NCBI GenBank assembly: GCA_944474755.1
Contig: OX104122.1
Coordinates: 21,787,714 to 21,851,713, forward strand
Direction: 5' to 3'
DNA length: 64,000 nucleotides
Source: Limnoperna fortunei
Lineage: Eukaryota; Mollusca; Bivalvia; Mytilida; Modiolidae
A program made the position numbers and the translations under genes. The notes beneath the pieces are model-generated. The model did no database searches. It had not been told where the DNA came from and saw only the letters and a list, made by a program, of their open reading frames with translations. Positions 34,553 to 47,000 of the stretch are shown in pieces (position 1 is the stretch's first letter; each line of letters opens with the position of its first letter).

Positions 34553-35531
34553 TTAACTCCAAATGCCTAAAGTATTTTTTTGATTCGGTGATGGAATAAT
34601 ATAAGTCCAATGGGATCGTGTAAAAACACAATACAGGTAGTTCAAAATATTATATAAAAGTTTAAAAAGAGTCTACCAAGTAAGCTTATTAAGTATCGGA
34701 TCGATAAACATGACGATACAGCATAAACAAAAAATAATATACAAGTCTAAAAGATTATGCAACGATACAAATGACGGTGTTTCTTGTCAAAAATTTAGAC
34801 AAAGACTGACCAACGAATGGCCTTAGTCATTGAATGTCAATATAAATAAATGACGTAAACAAGTCATAACATATTGATCTTAAACTTTCTCATTTCCAAC
34901 TTAACCCAAAATAGTTGCTTCCAAAGTCCGCCAGCCGCGGACGTGCCGTGCTGTTACTTGGCTTTGCTCAAATATTCCAACAAGATGTAATCAAAATTAC
35001 CAAGGTGACAAATTCATTACGCCAGACGCGCGTTTCGTCTACTTAAGACTCATCAGTGGCGTGTAACTCTTAATGCTAAAAGTATTTTTTCATTCGGTGA
35101 TGGAATAATATAAGTCCACTGGGATCGTGTTAAAACACAATGCAGGTAGTTCAAAAAGATTATATAAAAGTTTAAAAAGAGTCTACCAACCAGTAAGCTT
35201 ATTAAGTATCGGATCGACAAACATGACTATACAGCATAAACAAAAAATAATATACAAGTCTAAAAGATTATGTAACGATACAAATGACGGTGCTTCTTGT
35301 CAAAAATGTAGACAAAGACTGACCAACGAATGGCCTTAGTCATTGATTGTCAATATAAATAAATGACGTAAACAAGTCATAACATATTGATCTTAAACTT
35401 TCTCATTTTCAACTTAACCCAAAATAGTTGCTGCCCAAGTCCGCCAGCCGCGGACGTGTCGTTATGTTACTTGGCTTTGCTCAAATATTCCAACAAGATG
35501 TGATCAAAATGACCAAGGTGACAAATTCATT

Positions 35532-35575
35532 ACGCCACACGCGCGCTTCGTCTACTTAAGATTCATCAATGGCGT
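35532..35575 (-). ncRNA. Degenerate hammerhead motif (model of dead copies) and list
   Basis: Same position in the unit but with GAAG for GAAA, GUG for the GUC cleavage triplet, AUC for GUC in stem II and here UUGAUGA for CUGAUGA; cleavage is not expected. Related copies start at 35532, 37745, 39618, 42572, 46321 and 49275, a sublineage. Other weakened copies: stem I broken at 38595, 40468, 47171, 55414, 57969, 58482 and 62105; stem II mismatched at 39108, 45811, 53026, 54050 and 56437; core changed (CUAAUGA) at 44787 and 51490; core CCGAUGA at 60017, 61080 and 63130; GAAA or stem III changed at 57458 and 60529. Confidence 0.75.
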
Positions 35576-35850
35576 TTGACTCTAAATGCTTAAAGTATAT
35601 TTTCATTCGGTGATGGAATAATATAAGTCCACTGGGATCGTGTAAAAACACAATACAGGTAGTTCAAAATATTATATAAAAGTCTAAAAAGAGTCTACCA
35701 ACCAGTTAGCTTATTAAGTATCGGATCGACAAACATGACGATACAGCATAAACAAAAAATAATATACAAGTCTAAAAGATTATGCAACGATACAAATGAC
35801 GGTGTTTCTTGTCAAAAATTTAGACAAAGACTGACCAACGAATGGCCTTA

Positions 35851-36175
35851 ACTTGGCTTGGGGAGTTTTGTACGTCCTACACCGGCAACTTAATGCCCTT
35901 GGTCGGACGGTCCTTACAGACATGGTTTTGGGTGGTTTAATAATGTGGCTATTTTAGAATTTAATAATTTGAGTTTTGGACAAAAAATCATTATCATTTA
36001 ATATAATTCACTTTTAAGGTAAAGGTGTCCTTACTGGTATATATTTTACCTTGTACGGAGCCTAATTTTTGCTTGATAACTTCTATTATTTATCTTCCTT
36101 TTTCTATTATTATTGTTACATTTAAATTACTTAAGTTGTTTATGTAATTTTTTGTTTTTATTTTTTATTACATAT
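35851..36175. mobile_element. 325-bp insertion inside satellite units, 13-bp flanking repeat (12 copies)
   Basis: Sits between two copies of acgaatggcctta that short units have once (35838-35850 and 36176-36188). It starts acttggcttggggag, has gtcggacggtcctta and ggtaaaggtgtcctta, and ends in a T-rich trailer (tttttgtttttatttttt) and acatat. Other copies: 36700-37025, 38064-38388, 39937-40261, 41300-41601 (internal deletion), 43402-43728, 44255-44580, 46640-46974, 48003-48304, 50105-50431, 50958-51283 and 54369-54695. The same site in every copy means one insertion that was then amplified with the satellite. No coding; family not recognised. Confidence 0.8.
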
Positions 36176-37499
36176 ACGAATCGCCTTAGTCATTGAATGT
36201 CAATATAAATAAATGACGTAAACAAGTTATAACATATTGATCTTAAACTTTCTCATTTCCAACTTAACCCAAAATAGTTGCTTCCCAAGTCCGCTAGCCG
36301 CGGACGTGCCGTGCTGCTACTTGGCTTTGCTCAAATATTCCAACAAGATGTGATTAAAATAACCAAGGTGACAGATTCATTACGCCAGACGCGCGTTTCG
36401 TCTACTTAAGACTCATCAGTGGCGTTTAACTCTAAATGCTTAAAGTATTTTTTCATTCGGTGATGGAATAATATAAGTCTACTGGGATTGTGTAAAGACA
36501 CAATACAGGTAGTTCAAAATATTATATAAAAGTCTAAAAAGAGTCTACCAACCAGTAAGCTTATTAAGTATCGGATCGACAAACATGGCGATACAGTATA
36601 AACAAAAATAATATACAAGTCTAAAAGATTATGCAACGATACAAATGACCGTGTTTCTTGTCAAAAATTTAGACAAAGACTGACCAACGAATGGCCTTAA
36701 CTTGACTTGGGGAGTTTTTTACGTCCTACACCGACAACTTAAAGACATTGGTCGGACGGTCCTTACGGACGTGGTTTTTGAGGGGTTTAATGATGTGGCT
36801 ATTTTAGAATTTAATAATTTGAGTTTTGGACAAAAATTCATTATCACTTAATATAATTCACTTTTAAGGTAAAGGTGTCCTTACTGGTATTTATTTTACC
36901 TTGTACGTTGCCTAATTTTTGTTTGATAACTTCTATTATTTATTTTCCCTTTTCTATTATTATAGTTACATTTAAATTACTTAAGTTGTTTATGTAATTT
37001 TTTGTTTTTATTTTTTATTACAAATACGAATGGCCTTAGTCATTGAATGTCAATATAAATAAATGACGTAAACAAGTCATAACATATTGATCTTAAACTT
37101 TCTCATTTCCAACTTAACCCAAAATAGTTGCTTCCCAAGTCCGCCAGCCGCGGACGTGCCGTGCTGTTACTTGGCTTTGCTCAAATATTCCAACAAGATG
37201 TAATCAAAATTACCAAGGTGACAAATTCATTACGCCAGACGCGCGTTTCGTCTACTTAAGACTCATCAGTGGCGTGTAACTCTTAATGCTAAAAGTATTT
37301 TTTCATTCGGTGATGGAATAATATAAATCCACTGGGATCGTGTAAAAACACAATGCAGGTAGTTGGACAAGATTATATAAAAGTTTAAAAAGAGTCTACC
37401 AACCAGTAAGCTTATTAAGTATCGGATCGACAAACATGACGATACAGCATAAACAAAAAATAATATACAAGTCTAAAAGATTATGTAACGATACAAATG

Positions 37500-40400
37500 A
37501 CGGTGCTTCTTGTCAAAAATTTAGACAAAGACTGACAAACGAATGGCCTTAGTCATTGAATGTCAATATAAATAAATGACGTAAAGAAGTCATAACATAT
37601 TGATCTTAAACTTTCTCATTTTCAACTTAACCCAAAATAGTTGCTTCCCAAGTCCGCCAGCCGCGGACGTGCCGTTCTGTTACTTGGCTTTGCTCAAATA
37701 TTCCAACAAGATGTGATCAAAATGACCAAGGTGACAAATTCATTACGCCACACGCGCGCTTCGTCTACTTAAGATTCATCAGTGGCGTTTGACTCTAAAT
37801 GCTTAAAGTATTTTTTCATTCGGTGATGGAATAATATAAGTCCACTGAGATCGTGTAAAAACACAATACAGGTAGTTCAAAATATTATATAAAAGTCTAA
37901 AAAGAGTCTACCAACCAGTAAGCTTATTAAGTATCGGATCTACAAACATGACGATACAGCATAAACAAAAAATAATATACAAGTCTGAAAGATTATGCAA
38001 CGATACAAATGACGGTGTTTCTTGTCAAAAATTTAGACAAAGACTGACCAACGAATGGCCTTAACTTGGCTTGGGGAGTTTTGTACGTCCTACACCGGCA
38101 ACTTAATGCCCTTGGTCGGACGGTCCTTACATACATGGTTTTGAGGGGTTTAATAATGTGGCTATTTTAGAATTTAATAATTTGAGTTTTGGACAAAAAA
38201 TCATTATCATTTCATATAATTCACTTTTAAGATAAAGGTGTCCTTACTGGTCTTTATTTTACCTTGTACGGAGCCTAATTTTTGTTTGATAACTTCTATT
38301 ATTTATCTTCCTTTTTCTATTATTATTGTTACATTTAAATTACTTAAGTTGTTTATGTAATTTTTTGTTTTTATTTTTTATTACATATACGAATGGCCTT
38401 AGTCATTGAATGTCAATATAAATAAATGACGTAAACAAGTCATAACATATTGATCTTAAACTTTCTCATTTCCAACTTAACCCAAAATAGTTGCTTCCCA
38501 AGTCCGCCAGCCGCGGACGTGCCGTGCTGCCACTTGGCTTTGCTCAAATATTCCAACAAGATGTAATAAAATTTACCAAGGTGACAGATTCATTACTCCT
38601 GACGCGCGTTTCGTCTACTTAAGACTCATCAGTGGCGTTTAACTCTAAATGCTTAAAGTATTTTTTCATTCGATGATGGAATAATATAAGTCTACTGGGA
38701 TTGTGTAAAAACACAATACATGTAGTTCAAAATATTATATGAAAGTCTAAAAAGAATCTACCAACCAGTAAGCTTATTAAGTATCGGATCGACAAACATG
38801 GCGATACAGCATAAACCAAAAAATAATATACAAGTCTAAAAGATTATGCAACGATGCCAATGACGGTGTTTCTTGTCAAAAATTTAGACAAAGACTGACC
38901 AACGAATTGCCTCAGTCATTGAATGTCAATATAAATAAATGACGTAAACAAGTAATAACATATTGATCATAACTTTTCTCATTTCCAACTTAACCCAAAA
39001 TAGTTGCTTCCCAAGTCCGCCAGCCGCGGACGTGCCATACTGTTACTTGGCTTTGCTCAAATATTCCAACAAGATGTAATCAAAATTACCAAGGTGACAA
39101 ATTCATTACACCAGACGCGCGTTTCGTCTACTTAAGGCTCATCAGTGGCGTTTAACTCTAAATGCCTAAAGTATTTTTTTGATTCGGTGATGGAATAATA
39201 TAAGTCCAATGGGATCGTGTAAAAACACAATACAGGTAGATCAAAATATTATATAAAAGTTTAAAAAGAGTCTACCAAGTAAGCTTATTAAGTATCGGAT
39301 CGACAAACATGACGATACAGCATAAACAAAAAATAATATACAAGTCTAAAAGATTATGTAACGATACAAATGACGGTGCTTCTTGTCAACAATTTAGACA
39401 AAGACTGACCAACGAATGGCCTTAGTCATTGATTGTCAATATAAATAAATGGCGTAAACAAGTCATTACATATTGATCTTAAACTTTCTCATTTTCAACT
39501 TAACCCAAAATAGTTGCTTCCAAAGTCCGCCAGCCGCGGACGTGCCGTGCTGTTACTTGGCTTTGCTCAAATATTCCAACAAGATGTGATCAAAATGACC
39601 AAGGTGACAAATTCATTACGCCACACGCGCGCTTCGTCTACTTAAGATTCATCAGTGGCGTTTGACTCTAAATGCTTAAAGTATTTTTTCATTCGGTGAT
39701 GGAATAATATAAGTCCACTGAGATCGTGTAAAAACACAATACAGGTAGTTCAAAATATTATATAAAAGTCTAAAAAGAGTCTACCAACCAGTAAGCTTAT
39801 TAAGTATCGGATCGACAAACATGACGATACAGCATAAACAAAAAATAATATACAAGTCTGAAAGATTATGCAACGATACAAATGACGGTGTTTCTTGTCA
39901 AAAATTTAGACAAAGACTGACCAACGAATGGCCTTAACTTGGCTTGGGGAGTTTTGTACGTCCTACACCGGCAACTTAATGCCCTTGGTCGGACGGTCCT
40001 TACATACATGGTTTTGAGGGGTTTAATAATGTGGCTATTTTAGAATTTAATAATTTGAGTTTTGGACAAAAAATCATTATCATTTCATATAATTCACTTT
40101 TAAGATAAAGGTGTCCTTACTGGTCTTTATTTTACCTTGTACGGAGCCTAATTTTTGTTTGATAACTTCTATTATTTATCTTCCTTTTTCTATTATTATT
40201 GTTACATTTAAATTACTTAAGTTGTTTATGTAATTTTTTGTTTTTATTTTTTATTACATATACGAATGGCCTTAGTCATTGAATGTCAATATAAATAAAT
40301 GACGTAAACAAGTCATAACATATTGATCTTAAACTTTCTCATTTCCAACTTAACCCAAAATAGTTGCTTCCCAAGTCCGCCAGCCGCGGACGTGCCGTGC

Positions 40401-41020
40401 TGCCACTTGGCTTTGCTCAAATATTCCAACAAGATGTAATAAAATTTACCAAGGTGACAGATTCATTACTCCTGACGCGCGTTTCGTCTACTTAAGACTC
40501 ATCAGTGGCGTTTAACTCTAAATGCTTAAAGTATTTTTTCATTCGATGATGGAATAATATAAGTCTACTGGGATTGTGTAAAAACACAATACATGTAGTT
40601 CAAAATATTATATGAAAGTCTAAAAAGAATCTACCAACCAGTAAGCTTATTAAGTATCGGATCGACAAACATGGCGATACAGCATAAACCAAAAAATAAT
40701 ATACAAGTCTAAAAGATTATGCAACGATGCCAATGACGGTGTTTCTTGTCAAAAATTTAGACAAAGACTGACCAACGAATTGCCTCAGTCATTGAATGTC
40801 AATATAAATAAATGACGTAAACAAGTAATAACATATTGATCATAACTTTTCTCATTTCCAACTTAACCCAAAATAGTTGCTTCCCAAGTCCGCCAGCCGC
40901 GGACGTGCCATACTGTTACTTGGCTTTGCTCAAATATTCCAACAAGATGTAAGCAAAATTACCAAGGTGACAAATTCATTACACCAGACGCGCGTTTCGT
41001 CTACTTAAGACTCATCAGTG
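37500..41020. repeat. 1,873-bp higher-order duplication within the array
   Basis: Offsets of 1,873 bp link 37745 to 39618, 38064 to 39937, 38595 to 40468 and 39108 to 40981. The insertion copies at 38064 and 39937 share private changes (ccttacatacatgg, tttcatataattc). Confidence 0.8.
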
Positions 41021-44000
41021 GCGTTTAACTCTAAATGCTTAAAGTATTTTTTCATTCGGTGATGGAATAATATAAGTCCACTGGGATCGTGTAAAAACAC
41101 AATACAGGTAGTTCAAAAGATTATATAAAAGTCTAAAAAGAGTCTACAAACCAGTAAGCTTATTAAGTATCGGATCGACAAACATGACGATACAGCATAA
41201 ACAAAAAATAATATACAAGTCTAAAAGATTATGCAACGATACAAATGACGGTGTTTCTTGTCAAAAATTTAGACAAAGACTGACCAACGCGTGGCCTTAA
41301 CTTGGCTTTGGGAGTTTTGTACGTCCTACACCGGCAACTTAATGCCCTTGGTTTTGAGGGGTTTAATAATATGGCTATTTTAGAATTTAATCATTTGAGT
41401 TTTGGACAAAAAATCATTACCATTTAATATAATTCACTTTTAAGGTAAAGGTGTCCTAACTGGTATTTATTTTACCTTGTACGGAGCCTAATTTTTGTTT
41501 GATAACTTCTATTATTTATCTTTCTTTTTCTATTATTATTGTTACATTTAAATTACTTAAGTTGTTTATGTAATTTTTTGTTTTTATTTTTTATTACATA
41601 TACGAATGGCCAATTTTTTCATTCGGTGATGGAATAATATAAGTCCACTGGGATCGTGTAAAAACACAATACAGGTAGTTCAAAATATTATATAAAAGTC
41701 TAAAAAGAGTCTACCAACCAGTAAGCTTATTAAGTATCGGATCGACAAACATGACGATACAGAATAAATTTAAAATAATATACAAGTCTAAATGATAATG
41801 CAAGGATACAAATGACGGTGTTTCTTGTCAAAAATTTAGACAAAGACTGACCAACGAATTGCCTCAGTCATTGAATGTCAATATAAATAAATGACGTAAA
41901 CAAGTAATAACATATTGATCATAACTTTTCTCATTTCCAACTTAACCCAAAATAGTTGCTTCCCAAGTCCGCCAGCCGCGGACGTGCCATTCTGTTACTT
42001 GGCTTTGGTCAAATATTCCAACAAGATGTAATCAAAATTACCAAGGTGACAAATTCATTACGCCAGACGCGCGTTTCGTCTACTTAAGACTCATCAGTGG
42101 CGTTTAACTCTAAATGCTTAAAGTATTTTTTCATTCGGTGATGGAATAATATAAGTTTACTGGGATCGTGTAAAAACACAATACAGGTAGTTCAAAATAT
42201 TACATAAAAGTCGAAAAAGAGTCTACCAACCAGTAAGCTTATTAAGTATCTGATCGACAAACATGACGATACAGAATAAACAAAAAATAATATACAAGTC
42301 TAAAAGATTATGCAACGATACAAATGACGGTGTTTCTTGTCAAAAATTTAGACAAAGACTGACCAACGAATTGCCTCAGTCATTGAATGTCAATATAAAT
42401 AAATGACGTAAACAAGTAATAACATATTGATCATAACTTTTCTCATTTCCAACTTAACCCAAAATAGTTGCTTCCCAAGTCCGCCAGCCGCGGACGTGCC
42501 GTTATGTTACTTGGCTTTGCTCAAATATTCCAACAAGGTGTGATCAAAATGACCAAGGTGACAAATTCATTGCGCCACACGCGCGCTTCGTCTACTTAAG
42601 ATTCATCAATGGCGTTTGACTCTAAATGCTTAAAGTATTTTTTCATTCGGTGATGGAATAATATAAGTCTTCTGGGATCATGTAAAAACACAATACAGGT
42701 AGTTCAAAATATTATATAAAAGTCTAAAAAGAGTCTACCAACCAGTAAGCTTGTTAAGTATCGGATCGACAAACATGACGATACAGAATAAATTAAAAAT
42801 AATATACAAGTCTAAATGATAATGCAAGGATACAAATGACGGTGTTTCTTGTCAAAAATTTAGACAAAGACTGACCAACGAATTGCCTCAGTCATTGAAT
42901 GTCAATATAAATAAATGACGTAAACAAGTAATAACATATTGATCATAACTTTTCTCATTTCCAACTTAACCCAAAATAGTTGCTTCCCAAGTCCGCCAGA
43001 CGCGGACGTGCCATGCTGTTACTTGGCTTTGCTCAAATATTCCAACAAGATGTAATCAAAATTACCAAGGTGACAAATTCATTACGCCAGACGCGCGTTT
43101 CGTCTACTTAAGACTCATCAGTGGCGTTTAACTCTAAATGCTTAAAGTATTTTTTCATTCGGTGATGGAATAATATAAATCCACTGGGATCGTGTAAAAA
43201 CACAATACAGGTAGTTCAAAAGATTATATAAAAGTCTAAAAAGAGTCTACCAACCATTAAGCTTATAAAGTATCGGATCGACAAACATGACGATACAGCA
43301 TAAACAAAAATAATATACAAGTCGAAAAGATTATGCAACGATACAAATGACGGTGTTTCCTGTCAAAAATTTAGACAAAGACTGACCAACGAATGGCCTT
43401 AACTTTGCTTGGGGAGTTTTGTACGTCCTACACCCGCAACTTAATGCCCTTGGTCGGACGGTCCTTACGGACATGGTTTTGAGGGGTTTGATAATGTGGC
43501 TATTTTAGAATTTAATAATTAAAGTTTTGGACAAAAATTCATTATCATTTAATATAATTCACTTTTAAGGTAAAGGTGTCCTTACTGGTATATATTTTAC
43601 CTTGTACGGAGCCTAATTTTTTGTTTGATAACTTCTATTATTTATCTTCGTTTTTCTATTATTATTGTTACATTTAAATTACTTAAGTTGTTTATGTAAT
43701 TTTTTTGTTTTTATTTTTTATTACATATACGCATGGCCTTAGTCATTGAATGTCAGTATAAATAAATGACGTAAAAAAGTCATAACATATTGATCTTAAA
43801 CTTTCTCATTTCCAACTTAACCCAAAATAGTTGCTTCCCAAGTCCGCCAGCCGCGGACGTGCCGTTCTGTTACTTGGCTTTGCTCAAATATTCCAACAAG
43901 ATGTGATCAAAATTACCAAGGTGACAAATTCATTACGCCAGACGCGCGTTTCGTCTACTTAAGACTCATCAGTGGCGTTTAACTCTAAATGCTTAAAGTA

Positions 44001-47000
44001 TTTTTTCATTCGATGATGGAATAATATAAGTCCACAGGGATCGTGTAAAAAACACAATACAGGTAGTTCAAAATATTATATAAAAGTCTAAAAAGAGTCT
44101 ACCAACCAGTAAGCTTTTTAAGTATCGGATCGACAAACATGACGATACAGCATAAATTAAAAATAATATACAAGTCTAAAAGGTTATGCAACGATACAAA
44201 TGACGGTGTTTCTTGTCAAAAATTTAGACAAAGTCTGACTAACGAATGGCCTTAACTTGACTTGGGGAGTGTTTTACGTCCTACACCGACAACTTAATGC
44301 ACTTAGTCGGACGGTCCTTACGGACATGGTTTTGAGGGGTTTAATAATGTGGCTATTTTAGAATTTAATAATTAAAGTTTTGGACAAAAATTCATTATCA
44401 TTTAATATAATTCACTTTTGAGGTAAAGGTGTCCTTACTGGTATATATTTTACCTTGTACTGAGCCTAATTTTTTGTTTGATAACTTCTATTATTTATCT
44501 TCGTTTTTCTATTATTATTGTTACATTTAAATTACTTAAGTTGTTTATGTAATTTTTTGTTTTTATTTTTTATTACATATACGCATGGCTTTAGTCATTG
44601 AATGTCAGTATAAATAAATGACGTGAACAAGTCATAACATATTGATCTTAAACTTTCTCATTTCCAACTTAACCCAAAATAGTTGCTTCCCAAGTCCGCC
44701 AGCCGCGGACGTGCCGTGCTGTTACTTGGCTTTGCTAAAATATTCCAACAAGATGTAATCAAAATTACCAAGGTGACAAATTCATTACGCCAGACGCGCG
44801 TTTCTTCTACTTAAGACTCATTAGCGGCATTTAACTCTAAATGCTTAAAGTATTTTTTCATTCGGTGATGGAATAATATAAGTCCACTGGGATAGTGTAA
44901 AAACACAATGCAGGTAGTTGAAAATATTATATAAAAGTTTAAAAAGAGTCTACCAACCAGTAAGCTTATTAAGTATCGGATCTACAAACACGACGATACA
45001 GCATAAACAAAAATAATATACAAGTCTAAAAGATTATGTAACGATACAAATGAGGGTGCTTCTTGTCAAAAATGTAGACAAAGACTGACCAACGAATGGC
45101 CTTAGTCATTGAATGTCAATACAAATAAATGACGTAAACAAGTCATAACATATTGATCTTAAACTTTCTCATTTCCAACTTAACCCAAAATAGTTGCTTC
45201 CCAAGTCCGCCAGCCGCGGACGTGCCGTTCTGTTACTTGGCTTTGCTCAAATATTCCAACAAGATGTGATCAAAATTACCAAGGTGACAAATTCATTACG
45301 CCAGACGCGCGTTTCGTCTACTTAAGACTCATCAGTGGCGTTTAACTCAAAATGGTTAAAGTATTTTTTCATTCGATGATGGAATAATATAAGTCTACTG
45401 GGATTGTGTAAAAACACAATACATGTAGTTCAAAATATTATATGAAAGTCTAAAAAGAATCTACCAACCAGTAAGCTTATTAAGTATCGGATCGACAAAC
45501 ATGGCGATACAGCATAAACCAAAAAATAATATACAAGTCTAAAAGATTATGCAACGATGCCAATGACGGTGTTTCTTGTCAAAAATTTAGACAAAGACTG
45601 ACCAACGAATTGCCTCAGTCATTGAATGTCAATATAAATAAATGACGTAAACAAGTAATAACATATTGATCATAACTTTTCTCATTTCCAACTTAACCCA
45701 AAATAGTTGCTTCCCAAGTCCGCCAGCCGCGGACGTGCCATACTGTTACTTGGCTTTGCTCAAATATTCCAACAAGATGTAATCAAAATTACCAAGGTGA
45801 CAAATTCATTACACCAGACGCGCGTTTCGTCTACTTAAGGCTCATCAGTGGCGTTTAACTCTAAATGCCTAAAGTATTTTTTTGATTCGGTGATGGAATA
45901 ATATAAGTCCAATGGGATCGTGTAAAAACACAATACAGGTAGATCAAAATATTATATAAAAGTTTAAAAAGAGTCTACCAAGTAAGCTTATTAAGTATCG
46001 GATCGACAAACATGACGATACAGCATAAACAAAAAATAATATACAAGTCTAAAAGATTATGTAACGATACAAATGACGGTGCTTCTTGTCAACAATTTAG
46101 ACAAAGACTGACCAACGAATGGCCTTAGTCATTGATTGTCAATATAAATAAATGGCGTAAACAAGTCATTACATATTGATCTTAAACTTTCTCATTTTCA
46201 ACTTAACCCAAAATAGTTGCTTCCAAAGTCCGCCAGCCGCGGACGTGCCGTGCTGTTACTTGGCTTTGCTCAAATATTCCAACAAGATGTGATCAAAATG
46301 ACCAAGGTGACAAATTCATTACGCCACACGCGCGCTTCGTCTACTTAAGATTCATCAGTGGCGTTTGACTCTAAATGCTTAAAGTATTTTTTCATTCGGT
46401 GATGGAATAATATAAGTCCACTGAGATCGTGTAAAAACACAATACAGGTAGTTCAAAATATTATATAAAAGTCTAAAAAGAGTCTACCAACCAGTAAGCT
46501 TATTAAGTATCGGATCGACAAACATGACGATACAGCATAAACAAAAAATAATATACAAGTCTGAAAGATTATGCAACGATACAAATGACGGTGTTTCTTG
46601 TCAAAAATTTAGACAAAGACTGACCAACGAATGGCCTTAACTTGGCTTGGGGAGTTTTGTACGTCCTACACCGGCAACTTAATGCCCTTGGTCGGACGGT
46701 CCTTACATACATGGTTTTGAGGGGTTTAATAATGTGGCTATTTTAGAATTTAATAATTTGAGTTTTGGACAAAAAATCATTATCATTTCATATAATTCAC
46801 TTTTAAGATAAAGGTGTCCTTACTGGTCTTTATTTTACCTTGTACGGAGCCTAATTTTTGTTTGATAACTTCTATTATTTATCTTCCTTTTTCTATTATT
46901 ATTGTTACATTTAAATTACTTAAGTTGTTTATGTAATTTTTTGTTTTTATTTTTTATTACATATACGAATGGCCTTAGTCATTGAATGTCAATATAAATA

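Noticed and set aside
35127..35339. 60-70 codon plus-strand frame ending NEWP, present in many satellite units
   Set aside because: Start, stops and frame are not kept between units, and it lies antisense to the ribozyme strand; looks fortuitous.
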